Positions 45,481-57,348 of a stretch of DNA of 64,000 nucleotides are shown one piece after another (the first letter of the stretch is position 1; every line of letters starts with the position of its first letter). This DNA comes from Platerodrilus igneus (lineage: Eukaryota; Arthropoda; Insecta; Coleoptera; Lycidae): NCBI GenBank assembly GCA_036346225.1, contig JARFIW010001177.1, positions 2,760,501 to 2,824,500 on the forward strand, read 5' to 3'. The translations under genes were made by a program, and so were the position numbers. The notes under the pieces are model-generated. The model was not told the DNA's origin. It did no database searches and saw nothing but the letters and a program-made list of their open reading frames with translations.

Positions 45481-46320
45481 TTGCGAGTCGGAGCGTGGAA
45501 TGTTAGAACTATGAAGCAAGTGGGTAAGCTAGAGAACCTAAAAATCGAAATGAATATGTTATCATTAGACATAGTAGGGATCAGCGAAGTTCGGTGGCCA
45601 GAGGCGGGGGATTTTTGGAGTGGAGACTTCAGGGTAATTCATATAGGAGCCGCGGAAAAAATTTTATGTGTGGGGATAGTTATGCGGAAAAAGATAGGAT
45701 ACTGTGTAGAAAATTACTTACAAAAGAATGAAAGAGTACTCTTGGTTAGATTAGAATCTAAACCGGTAAACACAGTAATAATACAAGTATACATGCCCAC
45801 CTCTAGCTACAGTGACGAAGAGGTAGAAGCAATCTACAAAGATATCGAAGACATATTAAGACACGTAAAAGGACATGAAAATTTAATAATTACGGGTTGA
45901 TTTTAATGCAGTGGTAGGTGAGGGTAGGGAAGGAGCAATAGTAGGTTTATTTGGTTTAGGCACATGAAACGACAGAAGAAATAGGATGGTAGAATTTTGC
46001 GACAAGAACAATTTAATCATTACAAACATATTATTTCAACATCATGCTAGAAGACGATATACGTGGAAGATGCCAGGAGATATAGGAAGATATCAAATAG
46101 ATTACATTCTTGTTAGACAACGGTTTAGGAATCAAGTAAAAGACTGTAGAAGCTACCCAGAAGCAGATATAGACACTGACCACGTCATCGTTATTATAAA
46201 GACCGCACTTAAATTTAAAAATTTGAAAAAAAGAAACGGAAAAAGGCACTTGGACCTACAGAAACTAAAAGAGAAAGATATTCAAGAAAGATTCGAAAAA
46301 AGGTCAAATGAATTGCTCAA
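45481..46320 (+). pseudogene. RTE-2 endonuclease domain
   Basis: Motifs are GAWNVRTMK, ISEVRWPEAGDFW, IIQVYMPTSSY, then a one-base excess at 45894-45900 that turns the GDFNA region into a stop. Beyond it are MVEFCDKNNLIIT, RRRYTWKMPG, YQIDYILVRQRFRNQ and DTDHVIV. A further in-frame stop lies near 45966. The catalytic pattern is recognisable but the frame is broken. Confidence 0.8.
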
Positions 46321-48291
46321 AGATTATAGCCTTTTTAATTATATTATTTTATATATTAAGGAATTTTACCTATTAGTTTTTTTCTATGTGACCAGATGAA
46401 AGGCACAAGAAAGTTTTACGAGGATTTCCAGTAAGTGTATAAAGCCCACGGCAAGTTTCGATGGAAAATGGCTCGTAGATGAGGAAATAAAGGAAATAAA
46501 GGAAATAAAGGCTAAGCGGCTAGTCGAACTATTTGCTCTGGGTGGAACATGAGCTGTGGGTCGGGGTTGGACTGCGACCAAAAATGTAGAGAATATGGCG
46601 CCACCGAATTTTTCTATACGAAGAAGACCTTAAAAGTCCCTGTACAAGGCGAATGCGGAAACCTTTATTCAATTACCGCTATACAATTTATTACATCTAC
46701 ACAATCCCTAAAGTTTCTTACCTTATGGCTCGACTTTGACCTTTATAGATTACTGCTACACCTGTGAACAGATTAAACAAAGATAGCACAGTTTGTGCAT
46801 TTATACCCAAAATTTAAAATTCAATTCTAATCAACCTTCATTCATTTTTAATTAAAAAGAATAGCCTTGACCAAAATAAAAATCTATTCCTTCAGTATTT
46901 AGCATGTTATTTACAAAACATCTTTTTCCTTTAATATAAGCTTGATTAATTTAAATTATTGCAAAATATGTACACAAGTACTTAATAGTATAAATACTTC
47001 TCACAATTGAAACATGGTAATTTCTGTTAGCAATGTCTAGCAAAATGTATTTAAAAATGAGTAAGCAAGGGTTTCTTCCTTGAATTTTTAACTATATGTA
47101 ACAATTTCAGTTGGTTGAGTAGTGCCACTTAACCTCACAAAAATACTCCACTCAGCAATTAGTGAAATATGAAATATAAAAATTTAATTTTTAAGATTTA
47201 AGTAAATCATTTTTCGAATAATTAAGTTAATTTTCATGGAATAAAAAATTTAACTTTTCTTATCTCATAATGACATCTTCCGTATATTAACTATATTAAT
47301 AAAAAGACAAAGTGAGAACTTATAGGTTCCTGTTGCTTAACTTAACAAAAAGATTTAAAGTGAAAATTTACAGGTTTCTGTTGTTTAATTTGAAAAATTA
47401 ATAGTCTGTCATTCAACTAATACGAACTTGAAGTTCAGATCACGTGATTAAACAAAAAATTATTTGTCAGCTATATCCATGCTACAGCTGACATATGAAA
47501 ATAAATTTACATACCAGATGTTCATCCGATGGAAAAATACCTGCTGGGCATATGGGATATACCCGGAAATATAATTGATGATTTACAATTCGCCTGCTTC
47601 CAAACTTAAATACAGGAAATATCCAACTCCATACAACCAGATTTGCTGCTTATTGAGGTTCCAAACCATATCACAGCGTCCATATTAACTAATTGATGCA
47701 CGCCAAATCCACATTCGTACAAAGGTTAAACTTTACTAAATACTGATAAATTTCATTTCTTGTCCAAATAGATTAGTTATACTTCTTAAATTTTTCTAAA
47801 TTTTCCTACGTTGCATGTTAAATAAAACTACATGCTAACTAAAATTTGCATGTTATTTAAAATTTTACATTAACCAAAAGTTGCATGTTAACTAAAGGCT
47901 CTTCAAGAAAACAATTTAAATTTTATGTGCTTCCAACACGTGGATTCAATAAACGTCATCGTCCTTGCGTTCAAGGAACAATTGACCTCTTCTGTCGACA
48001 GCTGTATTGAAGTGATCATATCACGCGGGTTACCGCCTGACAACAAGCCCAACGCTACAATCGTCTAACAGAGAGAGCTCTAAGAATGACACTAATAGAA
48101 AAGTATCTTTTGTCACCGCATAATTTAAAATTATACACTTCCGAATTAAAAGTTATTATTGTATTCGACAATATTTAATATGTATTTTTTTTAGATTGTG
48201 TAGCATTATTATGCATTAAGTTGGTTCTTATTAAATAAATAGATTAAATATCTGTAGACATAATGATAGAAAATAAAATTGTAACAAGATA
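46321..48291 (-). mobile_element. Solo LTR of a gypsy B relative inside RTE-2
   Basis: The ~1961-bp block (about 46326-48286) follows the gypsy B LTR in order: AAGCCCA..G, GATGGAAAATGGCT, AAGCGGCTAGT, GCTCTGGGT, GACCAAAAAT, GGCGCCACCG, CCTGTGAACA, and it closes with a TTGTAACA end like CGTTACA. It is clearly diverged from the two full LTRs. It is flanked by AGATT (46321) and AGATA (48287), an imperfect 5-bp duplication. The RTE-2 coding sequence continues on both sides. No internal gypsy sequence remains, which is the product of LTR-LTR recombination. Confidence 0.75.
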
Positions 48292-50303
48292 TCGGGAAAA
48301 TATCTGATACTAAGGAAGTAGAAACAGAATGGAATAACATTAAATCCAGCCTAGACATGGCGGCCAGAGATATTCTGGGGTATACACAAAAAGTAAATAA
48401 GAAACCATGGACAACAAAGGATATCCTGAATTTAATAAAAAAAAGACGAAAATACAAAAATAAATCAGACGAAACAGGAAAACAAAGATACAAAGCCATA
48501 AAATGGAAAATTATTCGAAAATGCAGGAAAGCTAAAGAACAATGGTTGATGAAAAGTGCAAAGAGGTACAAACTAAGATAGAAGTAGGAAAAACAGATGA
48601 AGCATACAAACTAATTAGAATCAATTTTTGGGATATATAACCGTATAGCAAAAATATAAGGGATGCGGGAGGAAATGTCATTATAGAAAATGTAGAGAGA
48701 GTGGGTAGATGGCAAGAATATATAGGGAATTTATATGCAGGAGAAGAACTAACTGCATTAGAAAAGGAATCAGACATTAGAAATGATGACTTGGGATATC
48801 CTATACTTAGAGATGAATTTGAAATAGCATTAAAGGGTCTGAAAAATGGTAAGGCGCCGGGTACAGATAAGGTGCAAGCGGAGACTCTAAAAGCCGCTGG
48901 TCAAGCAGTAACAGAACATCTCTTCCAACTTGTAAGCTATATGTATGAGACAAGCGAGATACCCAAAGATTTCAAACATAACATCATAGTAACTATACCA
49001 AAAAAGAAAGGCGCAGATAGATGTGAAAATTTTCGAACAATAAGCTTGACAGCACACGTATCAAAAATATTAACTAGAATTGTACAAAGACGAATGGAAA
49101 AACGGGCTGAAGAAATACTAGGAGAAGACCAATTTGGGTTTAGGTGAAACAGGGGAACACGGGAGGCTATCTTAGCTCTGAGGGTGATAATGGAGAAAAC
49201 AATAGAAAAAGGGGAAAGCGTGTATATAGGGTTTGTAGATCTGGAAAAAGCATTTGACAATGTAAAATGGAAAAAAAATGTTTGAAATACTCAAAAAGAT
49301 TGGAATGAGTTATAGGGATAGACGGATAGTACATAGCTTATACAAAGAGCAAACAGGAGTAATAGAATTAGAGCAGGAACGTAGAGAAGTAAACATCAGG
49401 AAAGGGGTAAGACAGGAATGTTCCCTATCCCCACTAATTTTTAACTTGTACATTGAGGAGACAATGAATACTGTCAAATGCAGGAAGACATTTGAAATTA
49501 CTTTGCAGGGACAAAAAATTGATATGCTTAGATTTGCAGATGATATAGCGGTATTAGCATCTAGCAAGGAAGAGTTAGAAGCTGCTCTCAATAAAATGGA
49601 AACAGTTCTAACAGAGAAATACGGTATGAAAATTAACAAAAGTAAAACTAAAGTACTAGTATGCAAAGGAGGGAAAAATAAATCAAAAACAAGAATACAA
49701 ATATGTAACACGAACTTACAAGAGGTTAAGGATTTCTGCTACTTAGGAAGCCAAATAAAGCAAGATGGGAAAAGCACAAAAGATATAAAACAAAGATTAG
49801 CACAAGGTCGTGCTACATTTAACAAGAAAAAGCAACTACTGTGCTCAAAGACCACAAACATAGAAACAACGAAAAGATTGCTCAAAACATATGTGTGGAG
49901 CACAGCACTGTACGGCTGTAAAGCCTTGACAGTAGGAGAAGCGGAAAAGAAAAAGGGAGAATCCTTTGCCATGCGGTGCTACAGACGTATGATGAAGATA
50001 TCATGTACAGACAAAGTTAAGAACGAAGAGGTACTAAAAATGGTAGGGGAAGAAAGAAATATGTGGAAAACGGTAAAAAATAGGAGAGATAGGATGATAG
50101 GCCACATACTACGGCATGAAGGAATAGTGCGGAATATACTAGAAACAGAGATAGGAAAAAAGAGAAGAAGAGGTAGACCTAGGTTAGACTACTGCACACA
50201 GATAGTGAAAGATGTAGGCTGTAGGAGTTTCAGAGAAATGTGTAGGCTAGCTCAGAATAGAAATCAATGGAGGTACGCATCCAACCAGTCCCAAGATGGA
50301 TAA
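48292..50303 (+). pseudogene. RTE-2 reverse transcriptase
   Basis: Pieces are 48357-48581 (linker, NKKPWTTKDILNLI), 48701-49147 (GKAPGTDKVQAETL, FRTISLTAHVSK, then a stop after QFGFR), and 49278-50303. The last piece has RQECSLSPLIFN, MLRFADDIAVLAS (catalytic FADD), FCYLGSQI and the tail RRGRPRLDY...AQNRNQW. The breaks are a TGA at about 49144 and an A-run slip near 49270. The final 341-residue frame is well preserved. Confidence 0.8.
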
Positions 50304-51170
50304 ATTAATGACGAAGAAAGTAGCTGCACTTAAACATGATATTTATTATAAGCAACTACAAGCATTGGATGGGCAATATTCTCGAATAATGGTAATTGCG
50401 TGAAAGCATTTACTGGAAAGAAATAAGTGCAGGTACATGTCCAACCAGTTTTGAGACGGGAACCCAATAACGAAAAAATAAGCGCAGACAAATCTGATGA
50501 TTATTATAAACAACTAGTTGTTTGTTGTGAAATATCTGCAACTAATGTTGACTGTGCGAAAAGACATATTGGAAAAAATATTAAATCAGTAAATGTTCAT
50601 GTGCTGGGGAAACTTGGCAGCCACAGGCTGCTTACCCCCCTTCGCAACCACTGAATGTCGGAGAAATAGGGTATATAATTGTAAAACAATAGAAAGTGAC
50701 CGAACTGCATCTAACAAGAAAGAACGGCGCCTATGATGAAAGACAACAAACATAGAACAAAAAGTTGTTGAAAGCGTATGTGTGGAGCACAGCACAGACA
50801 ATATGCCTACGAAATGCGAGCAGTCTGAAAAGCAGACAGAAAAACAGTAGCATCAGATGTTTGAGGATAGACAGACAAAGGTAATAACAAATAGGTTATA
50901 GAAACAGTAAGGGAACAAGGATATCTTTGGGAAAAAATATGAGAAATAGAAGGGCAGAATACGTTCTAAGGCATTTTTGGGGAATAGTATGGGATATATG
51001 ACAAGCAGAGATAGGAAAAAGAGGTGGATGTAGACCTAGATCAGATAGTGATAGATGCATACTGTGCAAATTTCGGGGAAATCTGTAGGTTAGTTCAGAA
51101 TAGGAAACAATGATGGTACGCGTCTAACCAGTTTCAGGACTGAACCCCCAATGATGATGATGATAATATA
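50304..51170 (+). repeat. RTE-2 tail with a degenerate second copy of the 3' coding end
   Basis: From about 50700 the sequence again resembles the end of the coding region (49830-50300). It includes the GTGTGGAGCACAGCAC block, GAGATAGGAAAAAGAGG...GTAGACCTAG, and GTTCAGAATAGGAAACAATG near 51090, but it is full of stops. A shorter echo of the very end lies at about 50420-50460. The element closes with ATGATGATGATG. Confidence 0.65.
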
Positions 51171-51174
51171 TACC

Positions 51175-51177
<3 letters not shown>

Positions 51178-51215
<38 letters not shown>
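51178..51215. repeat. (AT)n microsatellite
   Basis: A TA run separates the RTE-2 end from the palindromic element. Confidence 0.85.
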
Positions 51216-51217
<2 letters not shown>

Positions 51218-52703
51218 GGATGTTCCATTAAGAGTATCGCGCGGCTGTATATCATAAAGTATAAGGCCTAGAGCTTTGCGGAAAAAAATTTATTAAGTAA
51301 CGTGGCCAAGAGAAATTGCTGGAAATTATTTTTAAGTTTCCATTTCTACCGCAAGGGGGAGTATTTGCTAAGGTCAACAACAAAATTCAATTTTTCTCCC
51401 AAAATTTATGCACATGGTATTATGCTCAAAACGCGAATAGGCAGTTATCTTTATTATTCACAAATTTTATTAGAAAACTTTTTTCTGTACATCGCACAAG
51501 GACAGCTGCAGGACCTTGTGAATTGGTTTACATGTAAACAGGGTTATCTCACAATGCCCATGTTGGAATTTAATAATCTTAGAATCGTTTGAAAGAGAGT
51601 TTCTCAGGGATCAAGAAAAACGACTAAATTGATTTTTCTAATGTTTTCAAAATATGTTAGAGGGCGCTTTTTTAAGTTACTGCAAAAAGCGTATTCATAT
51701 TAAAAAATATGTACTTCCTTGAATTTTGGATTAAATAGCGTTTTGAATTATTTAGTTATTCTTCATTTTAAAGAAAAGGAAATACAGAATTGTGATTTTT
51801 GCTTACATACATTATTACGCTAACAGAGTCTCAAAAACAATTACAAACAACGTTGTCTTTCTTTGTAGTCGATTAAACATTAATAATAATAATAATAAAT
51901 CTGAGGAAAATGCGGGTGGGATTACTTTAGCGAATGTTGTAGCCCTAAGAAAATGCCGTTTTTGGTTACCAGTTTTAGTCAATTGGTAAAACTAAATACA
52001 TATTTAACGCACTCAAACAGAACAACTAAAACGAACAATAAACAACTAACATTATTACAACACATGTTCATTCTAATTAGTATTGGGATAAATCTCTAAA
52101 ATGCACATACTTTTTGCAATAACTTAAGAACCATTAAAGATATCGAGGTGCGGTTTTCACTAAAATCTTTTCATTTTTTACCCTTCATTCAATTCCCCTT
52201 TGATAAATATGTCTATCCATTTAATTTTTTTAAGTAAATGAACAAAAACTAACATGATTGGAAAAAGCGCCCTCTAACATATTTAGAAAACATTAGAAAA
52301 ATCAATTTAGTCGTTTTTCTTGATCCCTGAGAAATTCTCTTTCAAACGATTCTAAGATTATTAAATTCCAACATGGGCATTGTGAGATAATCCTATTTAC
52401 ATGTAAATCAATTTACCAGGTCCTGCAGCTGTCCTTGACCGATCTACAAAAAAAGTTTCAAATAAAAGTTGTGCATAATAAAGATAACTGCCTATTCGCG
52501 TTTTGAGCCTAATACCTTGTGCTTAAATTTTGGGAGAAAAATTGAATTCTGTTGTTGACCTTAGCAAATACTTCCCCTTGCGGTAGAAATTGAAACTTAA
52601 AAATAATTTCCAGCAATTTTTCTTGGCCACTTTACTTAATAATTTTTTTCCGCAAAGCTCTAGGCCTTATACTTTATGATACACAGCCGCGCGATACGCC
52701 CGG
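51216..52703. mobile_element. 1.5-kb palindromic element bounded by TA (foldback/MITE-like)
   Basis: Both ends read TACCGG or its complement, followed within 30 bp by ATCGCGCGGCTGT. Arms of about 450-600 bp are inverted copies: 51216-51690 against 52080-52703, with extra bases in the right arm and the left one having GATGTTCCATTAAGA near its end. The turn lies near 51.9 kb. TA on each side is the likely target duplication. Frames at 51302-51592 lie within one arm and have no homologue I know. It is non-autonomous. Confidence 0.7.
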
Positions 52704-52737
52704 TATATTTATATTTATATTTACTTAAATATTTATA

Positions 52738-52790
<53 letters not shown>
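52704..52790. repeat. Penelope-like scrap and (TA)n tract
   Basis: TTTACTTAAATATTTATACAG (52719-52739) is also found, in either orientation, at the outer ends of the two Penelope-like fragments (59765-59790 and 62345-62368). A ~45-bp TA run follows and gypsy C starts in it. Confidence 0.5.
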
Positions 52791-52791
<1 letters not shown>

Positions 52792-52793
<2 letters not shown>

Positions 52794-53966
52794 CTCAAAT
52801 TTAGACCAGGGTAGAAAAATTAATAAACGACATCAAATAATTTTAATCACCGTGTATAAGGAAGCTTTAGGTAATAATACGCTTCATTTAAAGGCATATT
52901 GGATAAATTCGTCATTTACTTCTAAACATAGGGTTTATATTGTTTAGATAATGTTAAACACCGTGTATATTAAAGCAGTGGAAAATAGAACGCTTAATTA
53001 AAGGCCTACTGTGTAGATTTAAATCATTCAATTAGAATGTAGAGTTTGTATAGAATTTCATTAGATAATAAGCATTATTAAAACCGTGGAGCATAAAAAT
53101 TTATTCGTTTCATTAAAAATAAGGGGTTTAGATTATTAACTGGACGCTTTCTATAAAAAGAAGCAGAGTGAAATTGTTCAATTTGTAGTTAATTTAATCG
53201 TTCCAAGTACTCAAACTATCGAGGAATTATAAAAGACATGGGAAAAGTCACGTAAGAGCCTTCGGCGTATTAGAACTCAGGTTTATGTTTTTGATTATGA
53301 TGAAAATTTGGGTCTATCTTTGAGATCAATTAGACTAACCTGTTAAATTAACGTAAAGGGGTGGGAGATGCTCCCTTTTATTTAGACTCAGGTCTGCAAA
53401 TATTGTTTATTTAATTAGTATGCATCCTACAAGGACTGTAATTCTGGATGCAAATTAAAATGATGACAAATATGAACTTGAAATTTTATGATGCTGAAAT
53501 TTATGCTGAAATTTAATTTTGAAATTTTAATGTATTGTGAATATTGGTGTAAATAGAGTTAACGTTGATGTTTGTGGTAGGAATGTGTTTTCTTTTATGA
53601 ATGAGGATGAAAGTTTTAACTAGGTGAGCAGCCGAGGCGGAAGGATTCAAGAGGCGATATTCAGGTAAGAAATCGAATATCAGAGGAGATTTCACCGTAG
53701 TAACGAGAATCACAACAACTCTTGGCGCCGAATTCGTGAGGCTCGATTCTTATAGGGAATCACAGCAAATCATGGCTCCCAATTCGTGAGGCTTGATTCT
53801 CATAAGGTTTCACTGCATTTTTAACGGCCCAACGTTGGTGCCCGAATGTTTTTTTCTACTCTGGTGAGGCTTTTTGTGGGAATCACAACATTTTATGACG
53901 CCCAATCTGTGGGGCTCGAATGATCAGTAGAAAGTACCAGTTCCTGTAACCAGAGGTGCATTTCAC
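52792..53966 (+). repeat. Gypsy C 5' LTR with internal deletion
   Basis: It matches 57349-59708 closely but lacks the segment corresponding to 57838-59022 (~1185 bp). The junction is at CAG (53280), with CAG present at both deletion edges of the 3' copy. The lost part includes the TATA box. The homology continues through several primer-site-like units up to 53966; the true LTR end may be there or earlier, near 53713. Confidence 0.65.
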
Positions 53967-54050
53967 AACAATCTTGGCGCCCAATTCGTGAGGCTCGATT
54001 CTTTATACGAGAAAATACAGCAATTATGGCGACCCGAACGTGAGCGCTCG
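53700..54050 (+). repeat. Array of primer-binding-site-like units
   Basis: Units of the form TGGCGCC(C/G)AATTCGTGAGGCTCGA occur at about 53724, 53771 (TGGCTCCC), 53827 (weaker), 53898 (GACGCCCAATCTGTGGGGCTCG), 53974 and 54027 (weaker), each with an AATCACAACA- or AATCACAGCA-like lead. The 59460-59660 region of the 3' copy has the same units except the last two. The unit at 53974, just past the end of the shared sequence, is the best candidate for the working primer site. Confidence 0.55.
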
Positions 54051-54163
54051 AATTTCAGATAGTGTGTAACTGTTTTAGGAAACTGACGACCCTGAGTGTG
54101 AATTTTTTTTGTAGGTGTGTGAAAGAAGTGTGTAGGCGTGTGTGGGGGTGAAAAGTGTGACGT

Positions 54164-55568
54164 ATGCAGAGAAAAGAGTGGCTTCAAAGTCAAGGGGTGG
54201 AAATAGGAAGCAGTAATAGTGCTTTATTTAAGACGACAGAAGCAGAAATGGAGGAAGAAGCAGGAGGTAGTAGGGATCAGTCTAAGGCGGAGTCAGGAGA
54301 AACAGGAAATGAGTTAATGATGAGAATGTTAGAGGAAATGCGATTAGCTAGGGAGGAATCCAATAGAAAATTAGAACAGCTAAGCGATGAATCTAATAGA
54401 GCTAGGTAAGAATCGAATAAGAAATTTGACCAATTAAATCAGGAATTAGGGGATAAAATAGAACAATCGATGAAAGAATTTACAGAATTTAAAAATAGTC
54501 TTACCGTGAAAATGGGGGAAGTAGAAAGTAGGGTTGATAGAAATGAGAAAAACATTACAGGTCTTTGACAGGAAATGGGACATTTAAGGTCCGAAGTACG
54601 TATTTTTTGTGAAGAAGAGATAAATATGAAAATGACTGAAGTAACGGACTCATGTAGGAATCAGTTAGGCAGGGTAGAACGCGAAGTTGGTAGTATTAAA
54701 TACAACATGGCAAGTTTAACGGGGGATGATCCTAGATTTTATACAGGTGGCGTATCATTGGACCAACATGAAATTTTATGGCGATAACAGGGTAAATCCA
54801 CAAATTTTTATTAATAGCGTAAGAAATCGAGTGGGAAATTTATTCGATGAACAGACTAAACTAAATACGATCAAGGCTTTATTGAAAGACAATGCGGAAG
54901 CATGGTATAATTTAGTAGGACAAGACATAGACACGTATCAAGACTTTGAAAACAAATTTTTACAGCATTACTGGAGTGATCACAAACAGGATCAGATTAG
55001 GGACGACTTGATTACAGGAAAATTTAAGGGAGAGTTTGCAGGTTCTAGGGAACAATATGCCATCCGAAAATACAGTGTGGCCAAACAACTTAATCCACCA
55101 TTGATGGACAGACAAATAATCAAGTACTTATCACGACATTTTGAACTGGAAATCAGACAACACGTGGCCTTACAAAACATTACACAACGTGAGACATTTT
55201 TAGAGTATTTACAGAGATATGACGATGTATGTGTTGGACGGACAAGAGAGATACGTGAACGAAATATTAACACGGTTAGGTTTGACAACAGGACACAGAA
55301 TTTTCCGAGACGGCCTGACTATAACAGAAATTTTCGACCGAATTGGGAACGACGAGGACAGGAATACAGAAGCAATAGTGCGACTAGGGGACCGACGCCA
55401 AGACCTAGTTACACGGTGCAGAACAGTTTACCGGAAGTAAACAGAAAAGTGACGAGCACGCTGAATAGAGACAGGGACACGGATATGAATACGAGGAGGA
55501 CGTACGCACAGGTTGTAGAAGGACAACCAGGATCAAGCACGGAAAACAGGACGAGACAGGATTTTTAG
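54164..55568 (+). pseudogene. Gypsy C Gag
   Basis: Three frames (54164-54409, 54575-54787, 54726-55568) follow each other. The first is Glu/Arg-rich and helical (MMRMLEEMRLAREESNRKLE), probably a coiled coil. The last has the capsid pattern NPQIFINSVRNRVGNLFDEQ, AEAWYNLVGQDIDTYQDFE, SREQYAIRKYSVAKQLNPPL and a long Arg/Asn-rich tail without a zinc knuckle. Stops at about 54407 and 54567 and the shift near 54730 break it. Confidence 0.7.
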
Positions 55569-55600
55569 AACGCGACAGACCACTAGATTTCTGTGTAAAT

Positions 55601-56080
55601 GTGTATGAACATCCACGTGAATTTTTCAAAATTGAGGAGGAAGTAGAGCCAGAAACTCTAGAAAAATTATGTTTGCCAATTATTAATATAGGAATTTTTG
55701 AGAATAATGTTGAAGTATTACTTGATACAGGGGCAGAGGCGAGTTTAATATCGGAGGAATTCGTCAGCAAAATTAGGGATAAGGTTTGTGATAGAATTGT
55801 GCCTATATAGCGTAGCCATTTAGTAGCTCCAAATAAAAAGAAGTTTGCTGTAGTAAATAGCGTTGTGGTGCTTAGGATAAATATAGGAGGGTTAAGCTGT
55901 GAACAGGAGTTTGTAATTGTACCTGGACTGAAGTTTCAGAGCATTTTAGGTGTTGACTGTATGATGCAGTTAGGGGTTTTGATAGATATGGAAAGGAAGG
56001 TAGTAAGGATTAAGGATAGGGTAGTGTCATGGAAGGGCAGTTATGAAGTCACAGAGGATGACACGGGGGGTGAGTATTAA
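55601..56080 (+). pseudogene. Gypsy C aspartic protease
   Basis: Frame 55601-55810 has VLLDTGAEASLISEEFV, the aspartic protease active-site loop with the catalytic Asp. After a stop at 55808 the fold continues in 55865-56080 with FQSILGVDCMMQLGVLID, the second conserved ILG.D element. The enzyme would cut the Gag-Pol precursor. Confidence 0.75.
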
Positions 56081-56186
56081 TGTAGTAGAGGTAGAGGATG
56101 ATTGAGTTAAACAGATCAACACAATAAGATGTCCAGATGATAGGATAGTAGAGGTTCAAGCTTTATTACAAAAACATGCAGAATTA

Positions 56187-56640
56187 GTGGTGGTAGAAGC
56201 AAGCACAGCGTTAGGCTACGAGCACGTGTTAGAAGTGGATAATTCAGAACCGTTCAACGCAAAGGTTTATCCTATTCCAGCAGCATATCGGGAGCAGGTA
56301 ACGGCAGAATTAAATAAAATGTTGGAAGATGGCATAATAGAGGTCTCAAACACTCATTTCATAAATCCGTTGGTGGTAGTTAAGAAAAAGGATGATAGTA
56401 TTCGTTTATGTTTAGATGCACAAAAAATTAATCAACGGACCAAACCGCAATTCCATTGTCCACCATCCATGGACACACTTTTGACGAGGTTAAGTGGCAA
56501 GTTTGTTTTTAGTAAATTAGATTTAAGGAATTCATTCTGGCTGATTCCATTACACAAGGATTCTAGAAGGTACACAGGATTTTCCGTAGAGGGAAAAATC
56601 TATAATTTTAAGGTAGTATCGTTTGGTTTGTCCGCAGAAA
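56187..56640 (+). pseudogene. Gypsy C reverse transcriptase, N-terminal half only
   Basis: It reads EQVTAELNKMLEDGIIE, NPLVVVKKKDDSIRLCLD, FSKLDLRNSFWLIPL and FKVVSFGL, then leaves the family abruptly at about 56633. The catalytic YxDD motif, thumb, RNase H and integrase are absent. The frame runs on to 56852 through unrelated AG-rich sequence. Confidence 0.8.
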
Positions 56641-57348
56641 AGGAAATAATAATAAATGAGAAACAGACAAGTGTAGGGACTGAAGAAGAAGCAATATTTA
56701 AGAGTCAGGATAATAGGGATGATAAGTTTATTGTATGTGAGATAATAGGAATGATAAGTATACATATAAAAGGAGGAGAAATAGAGATGAAGAGTATTAG
56801 GATGGTGAGAAGAAAGACTTGGAGGATCAAGAAAAGAGTCAGATTTAAATAAGAAATAAAGATTAAATGACCAAAATATAGAGATAGAATAGGTGTATAT
56901 AGAAGAGTAGAAGTAAGTGTTTATAGAAAATAAAGCTAGGTATAGGATATACAGGGGAGATAGTTAAAAATAGGTATATAGGATGAGAAGGAAAATTAAA
57001 TGTAGGAAGAAAATAAGATAGGTTAAGTGTAGATATTTCATATAAGATTAGTGGAGAATTAGGAATAAAATAAGAATAGGATAGGTATATAGGAAGTATA
57101 CAGGATTAGATGGATAAGTAGAATGAAGTTAGGGAGAATTTCAGTTTATAAAATTAGGTGAGGGTTAGGAATAGGATAGGGATATAGGATAGGTGTAAAT
57201 ATTTTTAGGATTGGATATAAGTTAGTTAAGTTAGAAAGATAAGTGTATAGTGAGATAGACAATTTTTTTTCTAATTTTTTTTGCAGTCTAGATGTTTCAT
57301 ATTTGAATTCAAATAAGTGGGATTATTTGTATTCAAATAGGGGGAAAA
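56641..57348 (+). other. AG-rich low-complexity block before the 3' LTR
   Basis: Purine-rich, repeated AGGATAGG, GGTATATAGGA and TAGATGGA-like words carry no gene. It ends in an intron-acceptor-like TTTTTTTTGCAG (57275-57286) and the polypurine tract TAGGGGGAAA at 57339-57348. Confidence 0.6.

Larger units (their letters stand above)
45062..51170 (+). mobile_element. RTE-2: RTE-clade element split by a solo LTR
   Basis: It begins with a GC-richer leader (45062-45480; GACCTGCACCTTGCCGAAG, GGCAGCGCCTCTTTAGG, GTGGAAGGCAACGGGAAAC) and codes for endonuclease then reverse transcriptase. It ends in (ATG)n at about 51150-51165. Both ends abut TA runs, so a target duplication cannot be read. It is more complete at the 5' end than RTE-1 but more decayed in coding. 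The related leader segment ATTCGGATCTCCG occurs in both. Confidence 0.8.
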
